NCBI GenBank assembly: GCA_049115935.1
Contig: JAGDZK010000012.1
Span: forward strand, 29,468-93,467
From: Bermanella sp049115935
GTDB taxonomy: Bacteria > Pseudomonadota > Gammaproteobacteria > Pseudomonadales > Oceanobacteraceae
Direction of reading: 5' to 3'
Length of the DNA stretch: 64,000 nucleotides
Within the stretch, counting starts at the first letter, position 1. Each line of letters opens with the position of its first letter. The position numbers and the translations under genes are program-made. This document shows positions 15,439 through 24,259 of the stretch, one piece after another. The notes under the pieces are model-generated. The model was not told where the DNA came from. It made no database searches and saw only the letters and a program-made list of their open reading frames with translations.

Positions 15439-16197
15439 TCAAACCGCTGTGTGTCCACCATCAACTGGCAACGCAATACCAGTAGTAAAGCCAGAGTTCC
15501 CTGAACATAAATACATTACGGCCTCAGCAATCTCTTCTACTTTACCAATGCGGCCAACAGGGTGCATGCCTGCCACAAATTCAGCTTTGCGTGGATCAGC
15601 TTCGGCGGCACGACGGAACATTTCAGTATCAATCACTGCAGGACATACAGCGTTCACACGAATGCCTTTTTTACCGTATTCAACAGCGGCTGATTTTGTT
15701 AAGCCAATTACTGCGTGCTTGCTGGCACTGTAAATGGCCATTTTGGGTGCTGCGCCTAAACCGGCAACCGATGCGGTGTTTACAATTGAGCCGCTACCAT
15801 TTTTTAGCATGGCTGGGATTTGATACTTCATGCAGCGCCACACACCTTTTACGTTTACGTCCATTATTTTATCAAATACACTTTCTTCGCCGTCAGCCAG
15901 TTTACTTTGTTCAATCTCAATGCCTGCGTTATTAAACGCAATATCCAGTTTGCCATAAGCTTCAAGCGTCGCATCCACCAGTGACATAACCTGTTGATCG
16001 TTTGTCACATCACAAGGTACAAACATGGCGGTACCACCGGCTTGTGTGATTTCGTTTACGACAGCTTCACCATCTTGTTGATTAATATCGGCAACTACTA
16101 CTTTTGCTCCATTTTTTGCAAATGCAATTGCGGTAGCTTTACCAATGCCTGCACTGGCACCAGTGATCATGGCCACTTTATCGGTGAAATTTTGCAT
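15439..16197 (-). CDS. SDR family NAD-dependent oxidoreductase
   Basis: A classical short-chain dehydrogenase/reductase of 252 aa. Cofactor motif TGASAGIG (12-19), Asp37 at the end of beta-2 (suggesting NAD over NADP), NNAG (89-92), catalytic S143, Y156-x3-K160 (YSASK), and the C-terminal TGIALPVDGG. It resembles glucose 1-dehydrogenase-like and cyclohexanol dehydrogenase-like SDRs; the substrate cannot be read from sequence. It is a single gene, divergent from the EamA transporter across 208 nt. Confidence 0.88.
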   Translation of the reverse strand: MQNFTDKVAMITGASAGIGKATAIAFAKNGAKVVVADINQQDGEAVVNEITQAGGTAMFVPCDVTNDQQVMSLVDATLEAYGKLDIAFNNAGIEIEQSKLADGEESVFDKIMDVNVKGVWRCMKYQIPAMLKNGSGSIVNTASVAGLGAAPKMAIYSASKHAVIGLTKSAAVEYGKKGIRVNAVCPAVIDTEMFRRAAEADPRKAEFVAGMHPVGRIGKVEEIAEAVMYLCSGNSGFTTGIALPVDGGHTAV

Positions 16198-16405
16198 GTT
16201 GAACCCTTTGTTTATTCTGATTATGACTCAAGAGTAGCGTTAACTGCACCATAGGTGAAATGGATTCTGTGCATGTTGGTTTATGAATAATACTAATGAA
16301 GAAGCAGCCGGTTGTTGTTTTTAAAACAGTCCTTTTTGGTTTGTGCAATAGTATTTATATGACATAAGCGGATAATGCGGTTTTACATAGTCATCGGTTT
16401 TTCGA

Positions 16406-17293
16406 ATGTATTACTTATTTCCTTTGCTTGCCGTTTTAATTTGGGCGGGCAATACCACGATAAATCAATTAACGGTTGGGGTGATTCACCCTGCTGAAAT
16501 TGGTTTTTACCGTTGGTTGTTTGCAGGCATAATACTCACGCCGTTTTTACTTAAATCAACAATTAAAGCTTGGCCTGTTATCCGGCCATATATCATTAAG
16601 GTATTTGTGTTGGGTTCGTTAGGTATGGCGGTGTTTCAAAGTCTTGCGTATTTTGCGGCTGACAAAACCACCGCCGTGAATATGGGAATCGTACTTTCAT
16701 TAATGCCAATAATGGCGTTAGTGTTATCAATAGTAGCGTTAGGGCAGCGCTTAACTTATGGGGCGTTACTTGGTTCAGTATTGTCGTTTGTGGGCGTGTT
16801 ATGGGTGGTAACAGCAGGGGATATATTGGCGATTATTCATCAGGGTATCAACTATGGTGACGCACTTATGCTGCTGGCGACGTTTGCTTATGCCGTTTAC
16901 AGCGCATTATTAAAGCGTTGGCAGTTGCCAATTAGCGCGATCCAATTGTTATATTTACAAGTATTGGTAGCTATTATTGTGCAGTTACCGTTATTTTTAA
17001 CAAGCCCTGGTTATGGCTTAAATACTGGGAATATATCCCTTGTTATCTATGCATGCTTATTTGCTTCTATCGCGGCACCGCTGGCTTGGATGAGTGGTAT
17101 TAAGCACCTAGGTCCTAGCCGTAATTCAATATTTTTTAATTTAATGCCTATCCTAACCGCGCTTATTGCCATGCTTGTATTGGGCGAAAGCCTGCATGCA
17201 TTCCACTATATAGGCGGTGCCATAACAGTCTTAGGTGTCGTGTTATCTGAGCGCTGGAACCGCACTATAAAACTTAATTCGGCTACTGATTAA
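16406..17293 (+). CDS. EamA family (DMT superfamily) transporter
   Basis: A 295-aa inner-membrane protein with ten predicted TM helices in two EamA repeats (first about 1-140, WAGNTTINQL and FYRWLFAGIIL; second about 150-285, ALLKRWQ and LGESLHAFHYIGGAITVLGV). Such proteins usually export amino acids or other metabolites; the substrate is unknown. Its last 11 nt overlap the 3' end of the convergent dehydrogenase gene. Confidence 0.88.
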   Translation: MYYLFPLLAVLIWAGNTTINQLTVGVIHPAEIGFYRWLFAGIILTPFLLKSTIKAWPVIRPYIIKVFVLGSLGMAVFQSLAYFAADKTTAVNMGIVLSLMPIMALVLSIVALGQRLTYGALLGSVLSFVGVLWVVTAGDILAIIHQGINYGDALMLLATFAYAVYSALLKRWQLPISAIQLLYLQVLVAIIVQLPLFLTSPGYGLNTGNISLVIYACLFASIAAPLAWMSGIKHLGPSRNSIFFNLMPILTALIAMLVLGESLHAFHYIGGAITVLGVVLSERWNRTIKLNSATD

Positions 17294-18887
17294 TTATATG
17301 TTTTAAAATTAGTTGAATATCGGTGCTGTTTAATTTTCCTGTTGGGGGCATATAGCCAGATTTATTAGTTAACTTAATTTCTAGAAGTGTTTTATTTTCA
17401 ATTCGCTTTAACCAACCGGTTTGTGAGTTAAGTAGTAAACCTGGTTGTGATGTAAGCTCTGTGTGGCACTGGGAACATTGCTCAATTAATAATTCTTTTG
17501 CATCACCTGAAAAATCATAGCCCGAAATGTTTATTTTTGTATGATTAACAGCTTGATCTTGATATGCCGCCCCGTTTGATAAGCGCAGTATTGCTTTATT
17601 TTTGTCATCTACAATTAATATTGCCCCGTCACTTAATTCAAGTAAGCCTACTGGAGCACCTTCTGGACGACGTTCAGGAACAGTATTCCAATGTGAAACT
17701 ACTTCCTTATGTTGGGCATCATGGGTTGATCCCCCTTTTGGCTGGAAGCCATGTTGGGTAAATTGTGTAGCTGGTGCAATTGGGTCTTGCGTATATTGAA
17801 TATGTTTTGTGTTTGATAACATAGGTAAACCATTATTATCAATGTCATATGCAACAACTCGATTTCCCACAACACGATAACCATGCCAGCTCATAATTAG
17901 TTTCCCCGTTAACATGGGTAGGCGATTTGCGTGGTAATAAATCATATCAAGCGGTGCCACATGGGGCGGCATCAAACTGTAGGGCTCTATATAATTAGCG
18001 TGTTGGCAGGAGTTTTTGATGTTTGGGTTGTGAATGCTTGCATAATCAAATTGACGATTTAAACAATATGGCCAGCCATAGTCGCCCCCCTGTTTAACTT
18101 GATTGATCTCTTCGTAAGGCTCCGCTGCATCTTTTATATCTGAGCTGTTTTCTCCTTGTAATATTGTGCCGCTTGTATGGACCAATAGAGCAACCGAGTT
18201 ACGCAATCCTGTTGCATACATTGAAAAATTGTGAGCCCAGGTATTATTTTGTTTAAAACGATATAGCCTTAAGCCCACATCATTTTTTTCATTGCAATTG
18301 ATTTTTCCTTTTAATAATCCACAGCTATCTGTTTTAGAGCCTACATTAATCAGTAGGTCGTTATTATTTAAAAATACAAAGCTAGTCAGCGGGTGTAAAT
18401 ATTCGCTGCTAGGGGCAGGCAAGTTAGAAACGATAACTTCATATTGGGTGATGCTGTTATCTTCAATTTTAAAACGTGATATTTGATGGGCCTCACCTAA
18501 GTATATATAGCCATCTGAATGGAGTTTGATATCATGAGGCATCGCAAGTTTGGTTGCTATTTTTTTGTGGCTAATTAGCTTTTTATAGCCACTGGATTCA
18601 AACTGTAATAACCATAAAACCCCTTTGCCACTCGTCCAACCCCCCATATCTGTGATTAATAATTGGTGACTTTGTGCTAATTCAATGGCTTTTCTGGGTT
18701 TAATAAATTTCACCCCGTTAAAGTCGCTAGCAACTAGGCCAAGGCATGTGCCTTCTATACTGCCAATAGGTAATTTTGGCAGCCCATCACATTGAGCGTT
18801 AAGAGGAGCGTAATTTGCCAAACTCATCATTGGCAAGCACAGAATAAGGAACGTGATGTTTTTTAAAAAATGCATTACAAATTTCAT
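17283..18887 (-). CDS. PQQ-type sugar/sorbosone dehydrogenase-like protein with C-terminal cytochrome c
   Basis: A 534-aa exported protein: signal peptide (FLILCLPMMSLA), a beta-propeller of the soluble glucose/sorbosone dehydrogenase type (MPHDIKLHSDGYIYLGEAHQ, YATGLRNSVAL, the QGENSSD and QGGDYGWPYC blocks, PVGLLELSDGAILIVDD), and a C-terminal class I cytochrome c tail with C471-x2-C474-H475 and a probable axial Met513 in SGYMPP. It would oxidise a sugar or alcohol in the periplasm and pass electrons to heme. The start could instead be Met5. It is followed 3' by the convergent EamA gene and preceded by a membrane protein gene. Confidence 0.82.
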   Translation of the reverse strand: MKFVMHFLKNITFLILCLPMMSLANYAPLNAQCDGLPKLPIGSIEGTCLGLVASDFNGVKFIKPRKAIELAQSHQLLITDMGGWTSGKGVLWLLQFESSGYKKLISHKKIATKLAMPHDIKLHSDGYIYLGEAHQISRFKIEDNSITQYEVIVSNLPAPSSEYLHPLTSFVFLNNNDLLINVGSKTDSCGLLKGKINCNEKNDVGLRLYRFKQNNTWAHNFSMYATGLRNSVALLVHTSGTILQGENSSDIKDAAEPYEEINQVKQGGDYGWPYCLNRQFDYASIHNPNIKNSCQHANYIEPYSLMPPHVAPLDMIYYHANRLPMLTGKLIMSWHGYRVVGNRVVAYDIDNNGLPMLSNTKHIQYTQDPIAPATQFTQHGFQPKGGSTHDAQHKEVVSHWNTVPERRPEGAPVGLLELSDGAILIVDDKNKAILRLSNGAAYQDQAVNHTKINISGYDFSGDAKELLIEQCSQCHTELTSQPGLLLNSQTGWLKRIENKTLLEIKLTNKSGYMPPTGKLNSTDIQLILKHIINQ

Positions 18888-18893
18888 TGTTAA

Positions 18894-19307
18894 TTAATAG
18901 GTGACTTTGATGCTGTGCTTTTGAATGAAGCTATCTGAGCTAAATGCCCCAATTAACGCACTGCTGGATAGCGTGAACATGACAATAAACATGCCTGCTA
19001 GTATATAAATGTTGTGTATCTTGCTTGCGTAGAAAAAATTTACCAAAGCTACGATCGTGAAGATCAAGATTGCGCTCTTACCTGCTAAAAAGAACATGGG
19101 GATTTCAAACGCCCATATTTCTGTATTGTGTTTAAAAGAAGATAATCCCATATATAGATAAGAGAACATGACTAGCATTGCAATAATGATTATGGGTAAA
19201 GCGAAAGATAAAAATGGATTACCACTCATTAAGTGATAACCCATGCGTAACGTATATAGACTGGCAACTAGCCACATGATCATAAGCGGCAGAATGATTA
19301 ATCCCAT
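18894..19307 (-). CDS. Four-helix membrane protein, unknown family
   Basis: A 137-aa protein with four hydrophobic helices (about 3-19, 33-55, 68-90, 99-122) and short loops; no signal peptide or catalytic motif. It lies 6 nt upstream of the PQQ-type dehydrogenase gene on the same strand, so it may be an electron-transfer or assembly partner, but no family was recognised. Confidence 0.6.
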   Translation of the reverse strand: MGLIILPLMIMWLVASLYTLRMGYHLMSGNPFLSFALPIIIIAMLVMFSYLYMGLSSFKHNTEIWAFEIPMFFLAGKSAILIFTIVALVNFFYASKIHNIYILAGMFIVMFTLSSSALIGAFSSDSFIQKHSIKVTY

Positions 19308-19401
19308 AAGTGTGTCCTTTTTACATAATGGAAAAAGGAAATAGTACCACGCTAATTATTATGGGTCAGTTTATGAGTGTTTAACTGTGACTAATTTCAG
19401 T

Positions 19402-21000
19402 TTATTGTCTAGCTTCTATCACCTGCTTTAAGCGTATCAGTGCGGCTTCTGATTTCTTCTGCGTTAGCTTTTCAAAGTACAAGGCATTAAATGCGGTGAG
19501 AAAAATATTGGGCATGGTGTACTGTAATGTGCGTTGAAAAATCGTATTTTCACCTGACGCGCTGACCTTGTAAGTCAATTCGATGGCAACATTGTTATTC
19601 TGGTTGATTGCATGAGCGCGCCAGATACTCCCCGGTTCATGTTCGACAACATCCCATACCAAGTGATTCATGCCAATCGGGGTATTAATGTCCTCTTCAA
19701 AGTGTTCGCCTGTTGTGAGTGGCCCGCTTGAGGCGTATACCTTGGTAGATTGAGGATGCCATTGTGGCCATAGAGCAACTGAGCTGGCGTAGTTGAGTGA
19801 TTCAATCGGTGAGTGTTTGATGACTACAGTATGAACCATGTGAGAGGTCATGGTGCTGAACCAAAGCGTAGAAGCAAACCATAACATGAGTGGTAAACGA
19901 ATGATTTCGATTAAGGCATAACGTTTTTTGTTTTCAAGTAAATCATTACCAATCACTAGACCGCTTACGATTAATCCCACGCCAAGGGCCAATTTCTCAG
20001 CTGACAGAGTGGGCGCTAAAAAGACAAACATAGTGGTCACAAAGAATGTGAGTAGCATAGAAATGCCTACATAGATTTTTATAATCTGTGTAGTTTTCGG
20101 GTCATATTTTTCACGATTGCCTGAGCCACTTTTTTGCAGCATGCGATTGTTAGTCTCTCGATCTTGACAATCGTCAGGACGCCAGCCAGTAGGTTGAAAC
20201 CATAGCTTTATTTTATTTTGCCAGGATTGTGTATGCAGTGAGTCTTTTGCTAATAATGCCCAGTGTTGTAAGTTCGCTTTAATTGGGTTGAGCGTATTAA
20301 GCGGTTGAGTGGTACCGTAGTGACATGGCTCGTTGATCAGCTCAGGTTGCCAAGTACCAAACACACGGTCCCATATCACCAATGTGCCGCCATAATTTCG
20401 ATCTATGTATTGCGGATTTTTTGCATGGTGCACGCGATGACTTGAAGGGGTTGATAAAATACCTTCTACAAAAGGTACTTTTTTAATTGCCTGTGTATGT
20501 AACCAAAACTGATACAGTTTAAGAATAATAAATTGAATTAAAAAAACATGAGGTGGACAACCCAAAAATGCCAGCGGCAAATAAAATACCCAAGAAAATG
20601 CATATTGAAACGCACTTTGCCTAAGGGCCGTGGTGAGATTGTATTCTTCACTTTGATGATGACCAACATGCGCGCCCCATAATAGGTTTACCTCATGAGC
20701 TAAGCGATGAAACCAGTAATAACAAAAATCCACGCCAAAGAAAAATACCACCCATGTGATGATGTCTGTACTAGAGAAATCGATTAGACGGTGGTGCTGC
20801 CATATATAAATAAAAATGGCGAAGGTATAGGCTTTTAGTAGGGCATCAGATATTAATAAACACAAACCCATGGATAAACTAGTCACGCTGTCATTATAAC
20901 GATGCAGATTGCGTCCACGTAAACGTAAAATAAGATACTCAAAGCACATGATGACAAGAAAGAGGGGAATGGCTAACCCATTGATATTATATTCACTCAT
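19402..21000 (-). CDS. Sterol desaturase/fatty acid hydroxylase fused to an SRPBCC-like domain
   Basis: A 532-aa membrane protein. Residues 1-245 are the di-iron sterol desaturase/fatty acid hydroxylase domain with HRLAH (98-102), HVGHH (111-115), H168 in WLHTQ and HRVHH (188-192), among four or five TM helices. A second membrane part follows (about 308-385). Residues about 391-530 look like an SRPBCC lipid-binding fold (WPQWHPQSTKVYASSGPLTT, WDVVEHEPGSIWRA, and a C-terminal amphipathic helix ALIRLKQVIEA). The desaturase would use O2 on a lipid substrate. This domain combination is unusual and could link substrate capture to oxidation (inference). Confidence 0.82.
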   Translation of the reverse strand: MSEYNINGLAIPLFLVIMCFEYLILRLRGRNLHRYNDSVTSLSMGLCLLISDALLKAYTFAIFIYIWQHHRLIDFSSTDIITWVVFFFGVDFCYYWFHRLAHEVNLLWGAHVGHHQSEEYNLTTALRQSAFQYAFSWVFYLPLAFLGCPPHVFLIQFIILKLYQFWLHTQAIKKVPFVEGILSTPSSHRVHHAKNPQYIDRNYGGTLVIWDRVFGTWQPELINEPCHYGTTQPLNTLNPIKANLQHWALLAKDSLHTQSWQNKIKLWFQPTGWRPDDCQDRETNNRMLQKSGSGNREKYDPKTTQIIKIYVGISMLLTFFVTTMFVFLAPTLSAEKLALGVGLIVSGLVIGNDLLENKKRYALIEIIRLPLMLWFASTLWFSTMTSHMVHTVVIKHSPIESLNYASSVALWPQWHPQSTKVYASSGPLTTGEHFEEDINTPIGMNHLVWDVVEHEPGSIWRAHAINQNNNVAIELTYKVSASGENTIFQRTLQYTMPNIFLTAFNALYFEKLTQKKSEAALIRLKQVIEARQ

Positions 21001-21140
21001 GCTTGGCCCTTGTGTGCCTTGGGCACATCGTTATTATTTGAAGCTCAGTATCTCGCCTTTGGCATGGAAATGCATTGTTGTTTGGTGACAGGCTTTGACC
21101 CAAGGTGACATCTATTTAAGTAAGTGTGGGAGTTGAAATA

Positions 21141-21794
21141 TTAACGCTGGTTTAATACATCAAGTACACGTTGTAATCTAGACAAGGCAGAGCGATCTTC
21201 GAGAATGGCTTGTTGAGTATTTGCTTCAAGTTGAATAATTGAAAAGAGCTCAAAGCTAAACGCTTGGGCTGGCTTATCAGCCCATTCAGGGGATTCTAAT
21301 CGGCTAACTACAGAGGGGTCGCCACCGCTAAATGCAATTAAGCGGTGAATGATTTTGTCCTTGATGATTTCGGCTTCGTGGTGATCATCATCAGTTAATA
21401 CATGGTCAAGGTAAGGTCGGCATTTGCCGATCTTAAACGGCAGTGATTGAATTTCTTCGATTAACTCTAACCGGCGATCAATCAACACATTAATTAATAA
21501 GCGACCATCATCGGTTGTACTTACTAGCTCACATAAGCCTGCACTAAAAATTGAATAAGGTTTATAGGTATCTTGATTTTGCGTGAGCGCTTGCGCTTTA
21601 TTTTCTGCTGGGGTGACTTCATGTATGACTTTTTCAGTATGGCATATTGCTAACGGCATACGGCGCGTAATGCATTGTTGCACCATGTCGCGGTACCTGG
21701 GCTCAAATACATGCAGCGGAAATACCATACCCGGAAAGACTACACAGTTGGGGATGGGGAACAGGGCGATCTCTTCTAAGTTTTCATTTGTCAT
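21141..21794 (-). CDS. Lon-type substrate-binding (LON N) domain protein
   Basis: A 217-aa cytosolic protein with the Lon N-terminal (PUA-like) domain: LFPIPNCVVFPGMVFPLHVF, EPRYRDMVQQCITRRMPLAI, GTLCE-like GLCELVSTTDDGRLLINVL, and a C-terminal helical part. No ATPase or protease domain. The start at 21794 gives the family-typical beginning MTNENLEEIALFP; the frame runs further to 21878 but would overlap gap by 77 nt. It starts 7 nt after gap, so the two are probably co-transcribed. Confidence 0.85.
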   Translation of the reverse strand: MTNENLEEIALFPIPNCVVFPGMVFPLHVFEPRYRDMVQQCITRRMPLAICHTEKVIHEVTPAENKAQALTQNQDTYKPYSIFSAGLCELVSTTDDGRLLINVLIDRRLELIEEIQSLPFKIGKCRPYLDHVLTDDDHHEAEIIKDKIIHRLIAFSGGDPSVVSRLESPEWADKPAQAFSFELFSIIQLEANTQQAILEDRSALSRLQRVLDVLNQR

Positions 21795-21801
21795 ATAAGG
21801 T

Positions 21802-22812
21802 TTACGATAGCCGCTGGGTTTTGGATGCATGACAAGCCAAATCCACAAGCCGGTTTGCATAACCCCATTCATTATCATACCAGGCCACTAATTTTACGAA
21901 TTGATCGCTCAAGGCAATACAGGCATTTGCATCAAAAATGGCACTATGGGGGTCATGAATAAAATCACTGCTGACCACTAATTCTTCGGTATAAGCCAAA
22001 ATTCCTTTTAATTCTTCTTCGCTGGCCCGTTTAATCTCTCGCTTAATGTCGTCAAAACTTGCTGGTTTGGTTAAACGAATGGTTAAGTCCACAACCGAAA
22101 CATCCGTTGTGGGTACGCGAAAGGCCATACCAGTGAGCTTGCCATCTAATTCAGGAATCACTTTCCCCACAGCTTTTGCTGCACCGGTTGAGCTTGGAAT
22201 AATATTGTTACCCATGGAGCGCGCACCGCGCCAGTCATTCTCGATTGAGCCATCAACGGTGCGCTGCGACGCGGTGGCGGCGTGTACGGTTGTCATTAAA
22301 CCCTCTGAAATTCCCCACTTATCATTTAAGACCTTTGCCAATGGTGCTAAACAATTTGTGGTGCAACTGGCATTGGAAATGACCGTTTGATCGGCCAGAT
22401 AGTTTTGATGGTTAACCCCCATGACGTACATTGGAGCGTCATTTGAAGGGGCACTGATGACGGTTTTTTTTGCGCCTGCCTGTATGTGCCCACTTGCCAG
22501 TTGTAGTGACGTGAATTTCCCAGTGCACTCTAGTACCACATCACATTGATGCTCGCCCCAGTGACACGATGCAGGATTGGCTTCATGGGAGACGTTAATG
22601 GTTTCGTCATTGATTAATAAAAATTTTTCCTTGGCGTGAATGTCTTTTCGTAGTTGTCCGTGAGTAGAGTCAAAGCGCAGTAAATAAACCATATATTCAC
22701 TGCTCATTAAATCATTAATGGCCACCACTTTTATATTTTCTCGCTCAAGGCAGACTCTTAATGCTAAGCGCCCAATACGGCCAAAACCGTTTATACCTAC
22801 TCTTATGGTCAT
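21802..22812 (-). CDS. gap: Glyceraldehyde-3-phosphate dehydrogenase, type I
   Basis: A 336-aa GAPDH: NAD-binding GINGFGRIGRLALR at the N terminus, AINDL after beta-2, the catalytic Cys in SNASCTTNCLAP, the His partner in TTVHAATASQ, RGARSMGNNIIPSSTGAAKAV and WYDNEWGYANRL at the C terminus. It converts glyceraldehyde 3-phosphate to 1,3-bisphosphoglycerate or the reverse in gluconeogenesis. No pgk or tkt is adjacent, so it may be a secondary or gluconeogenic isoform (inference). Confidence 0.93.
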   Translation of the reverse strand: MTIRVGINGFGRIGRLALRVCLERENIKVVAINDLMSSEYMVYLLRFDSTHGQLRKDIHAKEKFLLINDETINVSHEANPASCHWGEHQCDVVLECTGKFTSLQLASGHIQAGAKKTVISAPSNDAPMYVMGVNHQNYLADQTVISNASCTTNCLAPLAKVLNDKWGISEGLMTTVHAATASQRTVDGSIENDWRGARSMGNNIIPSSTGAAKAVGKVIPELDGKLTGMAFRVPTTDVSVVDLTIRLTKPASFDDIKREIKRASEEELKGILAYTEELVVSSDFIHDPHSAIFDANACIALSDQFVKLVAWYDNEWGYANRLVDLACHASKTQRLS

Positions 22813-23128
22813 GGATTTTCCAGATTTTATAATTGCAATATTTAAAGTATAGAAGCGTTACTCTATTGTGCTGAGATGAAATGTATTGAGATGCCATAAT
22901 AAAAATTTTAATTAATAGTTAATTTCAATGCATAAAAAAGGCCAACAAAAAAATTAAAACGATTTTGGCTTGTTATGTGTAAAGTGAAAAAAATAAGTGG
23001 ACTTTAGGCTTAGGATGTCCAAAAAAATACCTGAAATGATCATTTAACTTCTATTTCTTTTTTGATGCGTTGCTATACTGAATTAACAATAAATATAAAA
23101 AAATCTAAAGTCAGCCTGAGGGGGTCCC
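22813..23128. other. Divergent regulatory region, gap and cytochrome oxidase operon
   Basis: A 316-bp AT-rich gap with no gene. It contains a plausible -10 TATACT (about 23073), an AAATGATCATTT palindrome near 23035, and a polypurine AGGGGG just before the coxB ATG. No recognisable Fnr, ArcA or CRP site was found. Confidence 0.4.
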
Positions 23129-24250
23129 ATGAACCGAGTGGGAATTTCTGCTGTATCCGCTTTACTCTTATTATCCACTGCTCATTCTGCATTTGCTGAA
23201 TGGGGTCTGAATATGACAGAGGGTGTTACCCAGTTAAGTCAAAATGTTCACGGTTTGCACATGACGATATTTTATATCTGCGTGGCCATTGCTGTGGTTG
23301 TATTTGGCGTCATGCTTTATAGCATTATCTATCATCGAAAAAGTCGTGGTGCTCAAGCTGCCAACTTTCATGAAAGTACAACCGTCGAAATTCTATGGAC
23401 AATAATTCCGTTGATTATTTTGGTGGTTATGGCCATACCAGCCACTCAAACGTTAATTGATATGTACGATGCCGACGATGCCGAGATTGATATTCAAGTT
23501 ACGGGATATCAATGGAAATGGCGTTATACCTATCTAAATGAAGATGTGGATTTCTTCTCAATTCTGACAACACCCCAAGAGCAAATCGATAATCTTGAAG
23601 AAAAAGGCGAAAACTACTTGCTAGAAGTTGATAACCCATTGGTTGTGCCAGTTGATACCAAAATTCGATTTTTATTAACCGCCAAAGATGTAATCCATTC
23701 TTGGTGGGTGCCAGATCTTGCTGTTAAAAAAGATACCATTCCTGGGTTTATTAATGAGTCTTGGACAGTGATCGACAAGCCCGGAATTTATCGTGGGCAA
23801 TGTACTGAGCTATGTGGCAAGGGTCATGGTTTTATGCCCATCGTGGTAAAAGCCGTCTCTAAAGATGAATACAAAACGTGGATAACGGAACAAGCCGCTG
23901 TGCAAGCTGCCGCCCGTGAAGTGAAAGACATGAGTTTCGAAGAGCTCATGGCGCAAGGTGAAAAAATCTATAAGAGTAATTGTGCTGCTTGTCACCAAGT
24001 GAATGGTAGCGGTATGCCGCCAGTGTTCCCTGCATTAGCCGGTAGCAAGGTCGCACTTGGGGAAATTGCCGATCATATTGATATTGTACTCAATGGTAAA
24101 AAAGGCACTGCCATGGGTGCTTACGCAGAGCAGTTAAGTGTTAGTGATGTGGCGGCGGTTGTTACTTATGAGCGAAATGCTTGGGGTAATGACAAGGGCG
24201 ACATGGCCACACCGAAGCAAGTTAAACAACAAAAAGAATCTGGGAAATAG
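23129..24250 (+). CDS. coxB: Cytochrome c oxidase subunit II with fused cytochrome c domain
   Basis: A 373-aa caa3-type subunit II. Signal peptide, two TM helices (about 45-68 and 90-107), then the CuA cupredoxin domain with ligands H190, C225, C229, H233 and M236 (CTELCGKGHGFM). A C-terminal cytochrome c domain carries C285-x2-C288-H289 and a probable axial Met329. It takes electrons from soluble cytochrome c and passes them to subunit I. First gene of the cox operon. Confidence 0.96.
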   Translation: MNRVGISAVSALLLLSTAHSAFAEWGLNMTEGVTQLSQNVHGLHMTIFYICVAIAVVVFGVMLYSIIYHRKSRGAQAANFHESTTVEILWTIIPLIILVVMAIPATQTLIDMYDADDAEIDIQVTGYQWKWRYTYLNEDVDFFSILTTPQEQIDNLEEKGENYLLEVDNPLVVPVDTKIRFLLTAKDVIHSWWVPDLAVKKDTIPGFINESWTVIDKPGIYRGQCTELCGKGHGFMPIVVKAVSKDEYKTWITEQAAVQAAAREVKDMSFEELMAQGEKIYKSNCAACHQVNGSGMPPVFPALAGSKVALGEIADHIDIVLNGKKGTAMGAYAEQLSVSDVAAVVTYERNAWGNDKGDMATPKQVKQQKESGK

Positions 24251-24259
24251 GAGGCCATT

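Noticed and set aside
21795..21878. Longer N terminus for the Lon-N-domain protein
   Set aside because: It would overlap the gap coding end, has no ribosome site, and the family begins at MTNEN-like sequence.
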